NCBI RefSeq assembly: GCF_000719265.1
Contig: NZ_JOFL01000006.1
Location: 186,001 to 250,000, forward strand
DNA length: 64,000 nucleotides
Direction: 5' to 3'
Source: Streptomyces roseoverticillatus
GTDB taxonomy: Bacteria; Actinomycetota; Actinomycetes; Streptomycetales; Streptomycetaceae
Shown here piece after piece: positions 16,917 through 24,827 of this stretch. Numbering within the stretch: the stretch's first letter is position 1; each line of letters opens with the position of its first letter. A program made the position numbers and the translations under genes. Below the pieces are notes generated by a model. The model saw nothing but the letters and a program-made list of their open reading frames with translations. It searched no databases and was not told where the DNA came from.

Positions 16917-19900
16917 TGCTCACGCCCGTCTTCCTGTTCGCGGGCCAGGGCTCGCAGTACCACGGGATGGGCAGGTGGCTCCACGGGGCGGACCCCGTCT
17001 TCCGCGAGACCCTCGACTCCCTCGACGCGGTCGTCCGCGAGGTGCGCGGCGACTCGGTGGTCGAGGCGATCCACGCGGACGGACACGGCCCCGAGCGCCC
17101 GATGACGCGGTTCGCGCTCACCCAGCCGGCGATCTTCATGGTCGAGTACGCCCTGGCACAGATGCTGAGGTCGCACGGGTTCGCACCCGGTGCGGTGCTC
17201 GGCGCCAGCCTGGGCGAGGTGGCCGCGGCGGCGGTCGCGGGGGTCTTCGATCCCGGCGACTGCCTGCGGTCCCTGCTGCGCCAGACCGAGCTGTTCGAGG
17301 CCGAGTGCCCCCGCGGGGGCATGCTCGCCGTCCTCGCCGACGTGGGGCTGGCCAGGCGCGACCCGGTCCTGGCTGCGGCCCACGTGGCCGCCGTCAACTC
17401 GCCGGAGAACTTCGTCCTGGCGGGCACGGCCGGCGACCTGGACCGGATCGAACGGCACCTCGTCGCGACCGGCGTCCTCTGCCAGCGGCTGCCCGTCCTG
17501 TTCCCCTTCCACTCGCCCCTGATGGACCCGGTGGAAGGCGCCTTCAAGGACCTGATCGGCGGACTGGCCACCAAGCCCGCCACCGTCCCGCTGATCTCCG
17601 GCACCACCGGCGCGACCGTGCACCTCCCCGACCCGGCCCACCTGTGGCGGGTGCTGAGGGACCCCTTCGACCTGACCAAGGCCCTCGCCCCGCTCCTGGA
17701 GCGGGACGACCTGCTCTTCCTCGACCTGGGCCCGTCCGGGTCCATGGCCAATCTGGTGCGGGCCGCCCTGCCGGCCGGCAGCACGTCCCGCGTGCTGCCG
17801 CTGCTGTCCCCGTACGCCCGCGACGAGGTGCTGTACCGGGCCGTGCTCGACGCGCGCCCGCTCCTCGCCGCCCCCGCACCACGAACCGAGGTGAAGCCCA
17901 TGAGCACCCCCGTGGCGACGCAGGACCGGACCGCCGCCGGCGGGAAGACCCTCGACGTCTACGTCTTCCCCGGGCAGGGCGCCCAGGCCAAGGGGATGGG
18001 CCGGGAGGTCTTCGACCGCTTCCCCGGCCTCGTCGCCCGCGCCGACGCCGTGCTCGGCTACTCCCTCCGCGAGCTGTGCCTGGAGGACCCCGGCCGGAAC
18101 CTGCGCGACACCCGCTACACCCAGCCCGCGCTGTACGCCGTCGACGCCCTCACCTGGCTGGCGGCCGTCGGAGAGGGCGGGCGGCTGCCGGACTACGTCC
18201 TCGGCCACAGCCTGGGCGAGTTCGCCGCGCTGTTCGCCGCCGGCGTCTTCGACTTCGAGACCGGGCTGCGCCTGGTCGCCGAGCGAGGCCGGCTCATGGG
18301 ACAGGTCACGGGCGGCACGATGGCCGCCGTCTCGGCGGTCGACGCCGCGCTCGTCGAGCGGGTCCTGCGGGACGGCGGCCTCGACGAGATCGACATCGCC
18401 AACTACAACGCGCCCAGCCAGACGGTGATCGCCGGTCCCGCGGAGGCGGTGGGCCGCGCCCTGCCCCTGCTGAAGGAGGCCGGAGCCCGCTGCGCGCCCC
18501 TCAACGTCAGCGCCCCGTTCCACAGCAGGTACATGGCGGCGGCCGCCGAGGAGTTCGGCCGGCTGCTGGAGCGCACCCCCTTCGCGGCACCGAAGATCCC
18601 GGTGATCAGCAACGTCCACGCCAGGCCCTACGAGGCGGGTGAGGTGGCCGCCACCCTGCGCCGCCAGATCGCCTCGCCGGTGCGCTGGACGGACAGCGTC
18701 CGGCTCCTGATGGGGCTGGGCGACCTGCGGGTGCGGGAGCTCGGCCCGGGTCAGGTGCTGACGAAGCTCGTCGACCGGATCCGCACCGAGGCGACCCCGA
18801 TCCCCGCGGCGGAGACCACCGTGCCCGCGGCCCCGGTCCCGCCGGCGCCGGTCCGTGCCGAACCCGCGCGCAGCCGCCCGGTCGCGCCGTCGCTGGGCTC
18901 GGAGGCCTTCCGGCGGGACTACGGCGTACGCCTCGCCTACGCCGCGGGCGGGATGCGCCGCGGCGTCAGCTCGGTCGGCCTGGTCGCCCGGATGGCCCGG
19001 GCCGGCCTGCTGTCCTACTTCGGCGCCTCGGGGCTCGCCCCCGCCGAGACGGCGGCGGCCGTGCAGCGGATCCGCGAACGCGTCCCCGCCGGAGCGCCGT
19101 TCGGGGTCAACGTCACCCATGACCCCTTCGACCCGCGCGCCGAGGACGCCCTGGTGGACGTGCTGATCCGGCACGACGTCCGGTTCGTGGAGGCCGCCAC
19201 CCACGTCGAGGTGACGCCCGCACTCGTACGCCACCGCCTGACCGGTGCCCGGGTGCTTCCGGACGGCACCGTGCACGTCCCCCGTAAGCTGCTGGCGAAG
19301 GTCACCCGGCCGGACGCCGCCCGCCTGTTCCTGTCCCCGCCGCCCGCCGCGCTGACGCAACGGCTGGTGGCCGAGGGGCTGCTGACCGCCGAGGAGGCGG
19401 AGGCCGGGCAGCGCGTCGCGCTGGCGGACGACGTCTGCGCGGTCGGCGACGCGGGCGACCACTCCGACCTGGCGACCCTCTGGGCGCTGCTGCCCGCGCT
19501 GCGCCGGCTGCGCGCCGAGCTGGGCGGCGTCGCCGAGGCCGTGCGCATCGGTGCCGGCGGCGGGATCGGCACCCCCGAGTCGGCCGCGGCCTCCTTCGTG
19601 CTGGGCGCCGACTTCGTCCTCACCGGCTCCGTCAACCTGTGCACGGCCGAGAGCGGGATGAGCGCCGCGGCCAAGGACCTGCTCCAGGACGCCGACGTGC
19701 ACGACACCGCGTTCGCGCCCTACGGGGACCTGTTCGAGCTGGGCGGGCGGGCGCGCGTGCTGCGCAAGGGGGTGCTCTTCCACGCCCGCGCGGGCAAGCT
19801 GCACGACCTGTGGCGCAACTACGACGCCTGGGAGGCGGTGCCCGCCGCGGTGCGTTCCAAGGTGGAGCGCGATTACCTCGGCGCCCCGTTCGACGAGGTC

Positions 19901-20176
19901 TGGGCACGCCTCGGCCGCACCGCCGAACACGGGCTCGACCCCAAGCGGCGCATGGCGCTGGTCTTCCGCTGGTACTGCGCGCAGGCGAGCACCTGGGCGA
20001 TCGACGGCACCCCCGGCCGCGTCGCCGACTACCAGGTCCCCTGCGGACCGGCACTGGGGGCGTGCAACCGCTGGCTGGCCGGGACGCCGCTGCACGCGTG
20101 GCGGGACCGGCACGCCGACGAACTGGCCGACCGCCTGATGACCGAGGCCGCCGCAGTCGCCGGCCCGGCGGCCTGA
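16916..20176 (+). CDS. Trans-acting AT-AT-ER protein (KirCI/MmpC-like)
   Basis: A 1086-residue protein with three catalytic parts. AT1 (~1-300) has GASLGE with Ser98 and FPFHSPLM, but Gln123 sits where malonyl transferases have the carboxylate-binding Arg, as in the acyl-hydrolase (proofreading) branch. AT2 (~345-625) has GHSLGE with Ser432, Arg457 in AERGRLM, and APFHSR; it is the likely malonyl-CoA:ACP transferase for most of the AT-less modules. A Pro/Ala linker leads to a PfaD-like FMN enoyl reductase (~655-1086, IGAGGGIGTPESAAASFVLGADFVLTGS). No module in the window has its own AT or ER, so both activities must act in trans. The start overlaps the methyltransferase stop. Confidence 0.9.
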   Translation: MLTPVFLFAGQGSQYHGMGRWLHGADPVFRETLDSLDAVVREVRGDSVVEAIHADGHGPERPMTRFALTQPAIFMVEYALAQMLRSHGFAPGAVLGASLGEVAAAAVAGVFDPGDCLRSLLRQTELFEAECPRGGMLAVLADVGLARRDPVLAAAHVAAVNSPENFVLAGTAGDLDRIERHLVATGVLCQRLPVLFPFHSPLMDPVEGAFKDLIGGLATKPATVPLISGTTGATVHLPDPAHLWRVLRDPFDLTKALAPLLERDDLLFLDLGPSGSMANLVRAALPAGSTSRVLPLLSPYARDEVLYRAVLDARPLLAAPAPRTEVKPMSTPVATQDRTAAGGKTLDVYVFPGQGAQAKGMGREVFDRFPGLVARADAVLGYSLRELCLEDPGRNLRDTRYTQPALYAVDALTWLAAVGEGGRLPDYVLGHSLGEFAALFAAGVFDFETGLRLVAERGRLMGQVTGGTMAAVSAVDAALVERVLRDGGLDEIDIANYNAPSQTVIAGPAEAVGRALPLLKEAGARCAPLNVSAPFHSRYMAAAAEEFGRLLERTPFAAPKIPVISNVHARPYEAGEVAATLRRQIASPVRWTDSVRLLMGLGDLRVRELGPGQVLTKLVDRIRTEATPIPAAETTVPAAPVPPAPVRAEPARSRPVAPSLGSEAFRRDYGVRLAYAAGGMRRGVSSVGLVARMARAGLLSYFGASGLAPAETAAAVQRIRERVPAGAPFGVNVTHDPFDPRAEDALVDVLIRHDVRFVEAATHVEVTPALVRHRLTGARVLPDGTVHVPRKLLAKVTRPDAARLFLSPPPAALTQRLVAEGLLTAEEAEAGQRVALADDVCAVGDAGDHSDLATLWALLPALRRLRAELGGVAEAVRIGAGGGIGTPESAAASFVLGADFVLTGSVNLCTAESGMSAAAKDLLQDADVHDTAFAPYGDLFELGGRARVLRKGVLFHARAGKLHDLWRNYDAWEAVPAAVRSKVERDYLGAPFDEVWARLGRTAEHGLDPKRRMALVFRWYCAQASTWAIDGTPGRVADYQVPCGPALGACNRWLAGTPLHAWRDRHADELADRLMTEAAAVAGPAA

Positions 20177-20290
20177 ACCGCGGCCCGGCACCGGGCGAGG
20201 CCGCCCGTGTGCCGGGCAGGGGCCCGAGCCGGGCGCGAAGCGACACCGAGCACGAAACGAAACACACGAGCAAGAAGCGAGGCCGACCGA

Positions 20291-21565
20291 ATGACCGAAA
20301 CCTCCGCTCCGGAGCCCTCCACCGAACCCGGCACCTCAGCCAGTGAGTTCGACCTGTCCGACCCGGCGTTCATCACCGACCCGGCGGCGGGCGAGCGGTG
20401 GCTGGGCGGCCCCCGGCCGGTCTGCCCGGGGAAGTTCGCCGACGGCAGCCCCATCTGGGTGGCCACCGGCTACCAGGACGTCAGGAAGGTGCTGAGCGAG
20501 CCGACGCTGCGCAGCCGCCCGCCGGGCGACTCCCACCGGGAGTCCATGCTCAGCCGGGGCATTCCCGAAGACATCGTCGACATGTTCGACTCTACGCTGC
20601 TGACCATGGACGGCGACGACCACATGCGCGTGCGGCGGCTCGTCACGCGCGCCCTGTCCGCCCGGCGGATGCAGACGCTCACCCCTGCGATCAACCGCGT
20701 GGCCCACCGCCTGCTGGACGACCTCGCCGCCAAGCCCGAGCCCGACCTGATCGCCGACTACGCGCACCCGCTGGCCATCATCGTCATCTGCGAGCTGCTC
20801 GGCGTCGACGAGGACTACCGCGAGCAGTGGCGCGAGTGGAGCGAGACCCTGGCAGCGGCCCTGCGCCCGAACCCCGAGCAGTTCGCCCCGGCGGTGCGCG
20901 GCATGGCCCGGGTGACCAGGGAGCTGATCGAGGCCCGCCAGGCCGAGCCCCGGGACGACCTCATCTCCGAGCTCGTGCAGATCCACGAGCAGGACAGCGA
21001 GCGGCTGACCGACGACGAGCTGGTGGCCCTGGCCATGGTCCTCGTCCAGGCCGGTCACGAGACCGTCCGCAACCTCATCGCGCTCGGCGTGTTCACCCTG
21101 CTCCAGCACCCCGACCAGCTGCAGTTGCTGAAGGACGACCCGTCCGTCGCCGGCCGGGCGGTCGCCGAACTCGTGCGCCACACCGCACCGGTGAAGCACA
21201 CCTTCCGGCGCTTCGCCACCGAGCCCGTCGAGATCGGCGGGGTGACGGTGCAGCCCGGCGAGGCCATCCAGGTCGTGCTCGCCGCGGCCAACCGCGACCC
21301 CGGCGAGTTCGACCAGCCGGAGCGGCTGGACCTCACCCGCGAGCACAACCCCCACCTGGGCTTCGGCCGCGGCGCGCACTACTGCCTGGGCGCCAGCCTC
21401 GCCCTGATCGAGGGAGAGGTCGCGCTGAACGCCCTGTTCGAGCGCTTCCCCGACCTGGAGCTGGCGGCCGAACCGGCGGAGATCGCGCCGCGCTACCTGC
21501 TCTCCATGCAGCGGCTCCCGGTGCGCCTGTCGCCGGTGCCCACGAGTTGCCCCGTGACCGGGTGA
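20291..21565 (+). CDS. Cytochrome P450 monooxygenase
   Basis: A 424-residue class I bacterial P450. The I-helix motif reads VQAGHET, the ExxR motif is in AVAELVRH, and the heme-binding loop [10 protein letters not shown] gives axial ligand Cys365. It should hydroxylate or oxidise the polyketide or a carrier-bound intermediate. Elfamycin pathways use P450s (KirO types) for tailoring oxygen atoms and possibly the tetrahydrofuran; position alone cannot say which. ATG 20291 is the first start before the conserved N-terminus. The 114-base gap to the previous gene shows no terminator, so it is probably within the same operon. No redox partner is encoded nearby. Confidence 0.92.
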   Translation: MTETSAPEPSTEPGTSASEFDLSDPAFITDPAAGERWLGGPRPVCPGKFADGSPIWVATGYQDVRKVLSEPTLRSRPPGDSHRESMLSRGIPEDIVDMFDSTLLTMDGDDHMRVRRLVTRALSARRMQTLTPAINRVAHRLLDDLAAKPEPDLIADYAHPLAIIVICELLGVDEDYREQWREWSETLAAALRPNPEQFAPAVRGMARVTRELIEARQAEPRDDLISELVQIHEQDSERLTDDELVALAMVLVQAGHETVRNLIALGVFTLLQHPDQLQLLKDDPSVAGRAVAELVRHTAPVKHTFRRFATEPVEIGGVTVQPGEAIQVVLAAANRDPGEFDQPERLDLTREHNPHLGFGRGAHYCLGASLALIEGEVALNALFERFPDLELAAEPAEIAPRYLLSMQRLPVRLSPVPTSCPVTG

Positions 21566-21576
21566 ACGGAGAGAAC

Positions 21577-21996
21577 ATGCTGTACCGAGAGATGTTCAAG
21601 TCCAAGATCCACCGGGCCACGGTGACCCAGGCGGACCTGCACTACGTCGGGTCCGTCACCATCGACGCCACCCTGATGGCCGCCGCGAACCTGCTGCCGG
21701 GGGAGAAGGTCGACATCGTCGACATCGACAACGGCGCCCGGCTCAGCACCTACGTCATCGAGGGCGAGGCCGGCAGCGGGATCATCGGCATCAACGGCGC
21801 CGCCGCCCGGCTCGTCAGCCCCGGCGACCTCGTCATCATCATCTCCTACGCCTCCATGACCGAGGAGCACGCCCGGTCGTACGAGCCCAGCGTCGTCTTC
21901 GTCGACGCGGACAACCGGCCCGTCAGCACCGGCTCGGACCCCGCCGGCGTGCCCGACGGCTACGGCCTGGTGCGCGGCGACACCCTCGGCGCGTGA
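21577..21996 (+). CDS. panD: Aspartate 1-decarboxylase (beta-alanine supply, KirD-like)
   Basis: A 139-residue pyruvoyl enzyme that converts L-aspartate to beta-alanine. The proenzyme cleavage site is Gly25-Ser26 in HYVGSVTID, with the conserved Lys9, and the [20 protein letters not shown] core is intact. In its usual setting PanD serves pantothenate synthesis next to panBC; here it lies between a P450 and a methyltransferase inside a PKS/NRPS operon, which indicates a dedicated beta-alanine supply. KirD, which feeds the pyridone ring of kirromycin, is the known precedent. The ATG is 11 bases after the P450 stop with GGAGAG immediately upstream. Confidence 0.93.
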   Translation: MLYREMFKSKIHRATVTQADLHYVGSVTIDATLMAAANLLPGEKVDIVDIDNGARLSTYVIEGEAGSGIIGINGAAARLVSPGDLVIIISYASMTEEHARSYEPSVVFVDADNRPVSTGSDPAGVPDGYGLVRGDTLGA

Positions 21997-22027
21997 CCGC
22001 TCCCGCCCCACTCATCGGAGACCGCAC

Positions 22028-22987
22028 ATGAGTTCCACACCTGACGTCATGGCCGCCTTCACCAGCGGCCTCGCGGACATCAACCTCGACGACTCCGGCG
22101 CCCCCAGCACCAGCGCGAAGTCCGCCGGCATGAAGTCGGCCAGCGCCACCATCTACGACATGGCCGCCACGCTGTCCGGCAAGGGCGACCTGTGGAACTG
22201 GGGCATGTTCGACGCGGACCTCGCCGAGGAGATCCGTGCCCGCGTGCCCGGATTCGGCGCGCCGTGGACCGACGGCTTCAGCGAGCAGCTCTACTTCCTC
22301 GCCCTGCGGGACCTCCCGATCGGCCTGGACGACTACGCGGGCAAGGAGGTCCTGGAGGTCGGCTGCGGCATGGGAGAAGGCCTGAACTTCCTCTCCCGCG
22401 TCGCCCCCGGCGCGCGGATGACCGGCCTGGACCTGTCGCCGAAGGCCGTCGCCCGGGCGACGGCCACGCTGTCCCGGGGCGACGCGCTGCGCTTCGTCCA
22501 CGGCGACGCGGAGGACCTGCCGTTCGAGGACGGCTCGGTGGACGTGCTCGTCAACATCGAGAGCTCGCACACCTACCCCGACCTCGGCAAGTTCCTGCGC
22601 GAGGCCGCGCGCGTGCTGCGCCCCGGCGGCCACCTGAGCCACATCGACGTCTACACCCGGCAGCGCACCGCGACCATGCGGCAGGCGGCCGAGGAGACCG
22701 AGGGCCTGGACTGGATCGCCGACAACGACATCTCGGACCGGGTCCGCGCGGCCGTGCGCCGCCGGATGGCACCGAACAGTCACTTCCGCACCATGCTCGG
22801 CAAGCAGCGGATGAACCCGCTGATGCGGCAGGTCGTCGCGCACAGCCAGATCCTCATGTTCGGCGGCATGTTCGCCGGCTATCAGCCCCCTTCCTCGATC
22901 AAGGTGCTCAGCAAGCTGGGCATCGTGCCGTGGATGAGCGGGCTGCCGATGGAGAGCTACCGCCACCAGATCGCCGTCCGCCGATGA
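22028..22987 (+). CDS. Class I SAM-dependent methyltransferase
   Basis: A 319-residue methyltransferase with the SAM motif VLEVGCGMGEGLNFL, the acidic loop GLDLSP, HGDAEDLPFEDGSVDVLVNIES and ARVLRPGGHLSHIDV. The class is that of phthiotriol/tocopherol-like and other small-molecule methyltransferases and differs from the PF00891 enzyme upstream. Substrate is unknown. If the product is elfamycin-like, the candidate sites are the second oxygen or the pyridone nitrogen (the difference between kirromycin and aurodox). ATG 22028 has GGAG eight bases upstream, and the gene follows panD by 31 bases. Confidence 0.85.
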   Translation: MSSTPDVMAAFTSGLADINLDDSGAPSTSAKSAGMKSASATIYDMAATLSGKGDLWNWGMFDADLAEEIRARVPGFGAPWTDGFSEQLYFLALRDLPIGLDDYAGKEVLEVGCGMGEGLNFLSRVAPGARMTGLDLSPKAVARATATLSRGDALRFVHGDAEDLPFEDGSVDVLVNIESSHTYPDLGKFLREAARVLRPGGHLSHIDVYTRQRTATMRQAAEETEGLDWIADNDISDRVRAAVRRRMAPNSHFRTMLGKQRMNPLMRQVVAHSQILMFGGMFAGYQPPSSIKVLSKLGIVPWMSGLPMESYRHQIAVRR

Positions 22988-23030
22988 CCGGCCGCCCCGC
23001 GCCCAGCCGATCAGATTGGAAGGGGGAGCC

Positions 23031-24368
23031 GTGAGCGTCCAGCTGTTCGCCGTCGCCGCCGGCAGCGAGGACCTCCTCACCGCCGTCCTGTACGCGCACC
23101 TGGACCGGATCCGGGCCGGGCGGTCCCTGCCGCCGCTGGCCCGGTACTGTCACGACGCCGCGACGGGCACGGCCGGCCCGCACCGCGCCGCGCTCGCCGT
23201 CGAGTCGTACGCCGATCTGGAGCAACAGCTCGAGGAGGTGTGCGCGGGCGAGACGGAACGCATCCCGGCGGAGCTCGCGACCCGGCGGCCCCGGCTCGTG
23301 TTCGTCTTCGCCGGACAGGGCGCCCAGTGGCACGGGATGGGCCGCGAACTGCTCGCCACCGAGCCGGTGTTCCGCGACATGCTGCACCGCTGCGACGAGC
23401 TGGTCCGCGAGTTCGCGGGCTTCTCCGCGATCGAGCAGCTGCGGCTGCCCGCCGAGGAGACCCGGCTCGGCGACTTGGACGTCCTGCAACCGACGGTGGT
23501 GTCCCTGCAGTTCGCCCTGACCGCCCTGTGGCGGAGCTGGGGCGTGACGCCGGACGCGGTGGTCGGGCACAGCATGGGGGAGATCGCCGCCGCGCACACC
23601 GCCGGTGCGCTGACCCTGCGCGAGGCCATGATGATCGCCTGCCGGCGCAGCGCACTCCTGCGCCGGATCGCCGGCAAGGGAGCGCTGGCCGCGACGGAAC
23701 TCTCGCCAGCCGAGGCGCAGGCGGTCGCCGCGGCCAGCGGCGGCGCGATCAGCGTGGCCGGGGAGAACAGCCCCCGGTCCACCGTCCTGGCCGGTGACGA
23801 CCGTTCGCTCGCCGCGCTCGTCGCGGAGCTGGAAGGGCGGGACGTCTACTGCCGGGTGATCAAGAGCACGGTCGCCTCGCACAGCCGCTACGTCGACGAA
23901 CTGCGCGAGGACCTCGGCACCGCCCTGGAGTCGCTGGAACCCGCGCCCACCCGGGTGCCGATGTACTCGACCGTGACGGCCGGGCCGGTGCCCGGCACCG
24001 AACTCGGCGCCGGGTACTGGATGCGCAACCTCCGCGAGCCGGTGCGGTTCGCCGCCGCGGTGGAGAACCTGTTCGCCGCGGGGCACGAGGTGTTCGTCGA
24101 GATCAGCACGCACCCCGTGCTGCTCAGCCCCGTACGGCAGACGCTCGAACACGGCGAGCGGCAGGGCCGGCTGCTGCCCTCCGGCAGGCGGGGGGAGGAG
24201 CGCCGCTCGGTGCTCTCCTCGCTCGGCGCGCTCTACGCCTGTGGCCGGGAGCCGGACTGGCCGGCGCTGTTCCCGGGCGGGCGGGCGACCGGCCTGACCC
24301 CGTACCAGGCGGCCGTGCTGGACGCCGCGCGGCTGCCCAGGCCCGTACCGGCCGAAGCGGCGGCGTAA
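23031..24368 (+). CDS. Discrete acyltransferase, likely ethylmalonyl-CoA specific (KirCII-like)
   Basis: A 445-residue free-standing AT that looks like one excised from a cis-AT PKS. A ~90-residue KS-AT-linker-like N-terminus precedes VFAGQGAQWHGMG, GHSMGE (Ser181) and the substrate-loop motif VASH (His284). Malonyl enzymes have HAFH and methylmalonyl enzymes YASH here; VASH suggests a larger extender. The cluster also encodes crotonyl-CoA carboxylase/reductase, the source of ethylmalonyl-CoA. KirCII, which loads ethylmalonyl onto one kirromycin module, is the precedent. By collinearity the target would be the non-reducing KS-ACP module before glycine. GTG 23031 is preferred because AAGGGGGAG stands directly before it. 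Last gene of the operon. Confidence 0.85.
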   Translation: MSVQLFAVAAGSEDLLTAVLYAHLDRIRAGRSLPPLARYCHDAATGTAGPHRAALAVESYADLEQQLEEVCAGETERIPAELATRRPRLVFVFAGQGAQWHGMGRELLATEPVFRDMLHRCDELVREFAGFSAIEQLRLPAEETRLGDLDVLQPTVVSLQFALTALWRSWGVTPDAVVGHSMGEIAAAHTAGALTLREAMMIACRRSALLRRIAGKGALAATELSPAEAQAVAAASGGAISVAGENSPRSTVLAGDDRSLAALVAELEGRDVYCRVIKSTVASHSRYVDELREDLGTALESLEPAPTRVPMYSTVTAGPVPGTELGAGYWMRNLREPVRFAAAVENLFAAGHEVFVEISTHPVLLSPVRQTLEHGERQGRLLPSGRRGEERRSVLSSLGALYACGREPDWPALFPGGRATGLTPYQAAVLDAARLPRPVPAEAAA

Positions 24369-24373
24369 CAGCG

Positions 24374-24421
24374 GGAAGGCCGTGGGCCCGAGTCGTTACG
24401 GACTCGGGCCCACGGCCTTCC
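24374..24421. terminator. Strong bidirectional hairpin between convergent operons
   Basis: A perfect 21-base-pair inverted repeat (24374-24394 with 24401-24421) around a six-base loop lies six bases after the AT stop and 24 bases before the end of the converging DUF6204 gene. A U-tract is lacking, as usual in Streptomyces. It should stop transcription from both sides. Confidence 0.85.
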
Positions 24422-24444
24422 GGGCTTCCCGGGTCTTCCGGGCG

Positions 24445-24777
24445 TCAGCGGCCCTTGCGGTTGATCTTTATGCTGGCCCGGTCGGTCGACACCGACTGCA
24501 GGTCGCGGCAGTCGGCCCCGAGGCGGCGGACGGCGGCGGTGCACAGTTCCTCGGCCATCGCGTGCACGACGTCCTCGGGCTCCTTCTCGTCGGCGGGGAT
24601 CAGCACGCGGAAGGTGAATCCGTTGAGCGCCCGCTCGTAGGTAACGGTGCCCTCCTCGGTGAACCGGGCGCTGAACACGTCGTGCTGACTCGCGACGGCC
24701 TGCAGCGCAACGCGCTGCTCATCGGTCAGCTGTGCGAACTTGCCCTTGGTGAGGACCTGGAAGGTCGTGCTGCTCAT
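24445..24777 (-). CDS. DUF6204 family small protein
   Basis: A 110-residue protein resembling the DUF6204 family (FQVLTKGKFAQLTDEQRVAL near the N-terminus, HDVFSARFTEEGTVTYERAL, then a C-terminal alpha/beta half ending in Lys/Arg-rich residues). The function is unknown. It has no signal peptide, metal motif or catalytic signature and looks like a small ferredoxin-fold, possibly ligand-binding, protein. It is the last gene of the TetR-MFS operon, 50 bases after the exporter, with GGAGA upstream of its ATG. Its constant company suggests a role in export, resistance or handling of the product, but this is a guess. Confidence 0.7.
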   Translation of the reverse strand: MSSTTFQVLTKGKFAQLTDEQRVALQAVASQHDVFSARFTEEGTVTYERALNGFTFRVLIPADEKEPEDVVHAMAEELCTAAVRRLGADCRDLQSVSTDRASIKINRKGR

Positions 24778-24827
24778 ATCAGGTGTCTCCAGATGCGTGC
24801 GGTGTCGGGGGCTGCCGGTGGCGCGGC

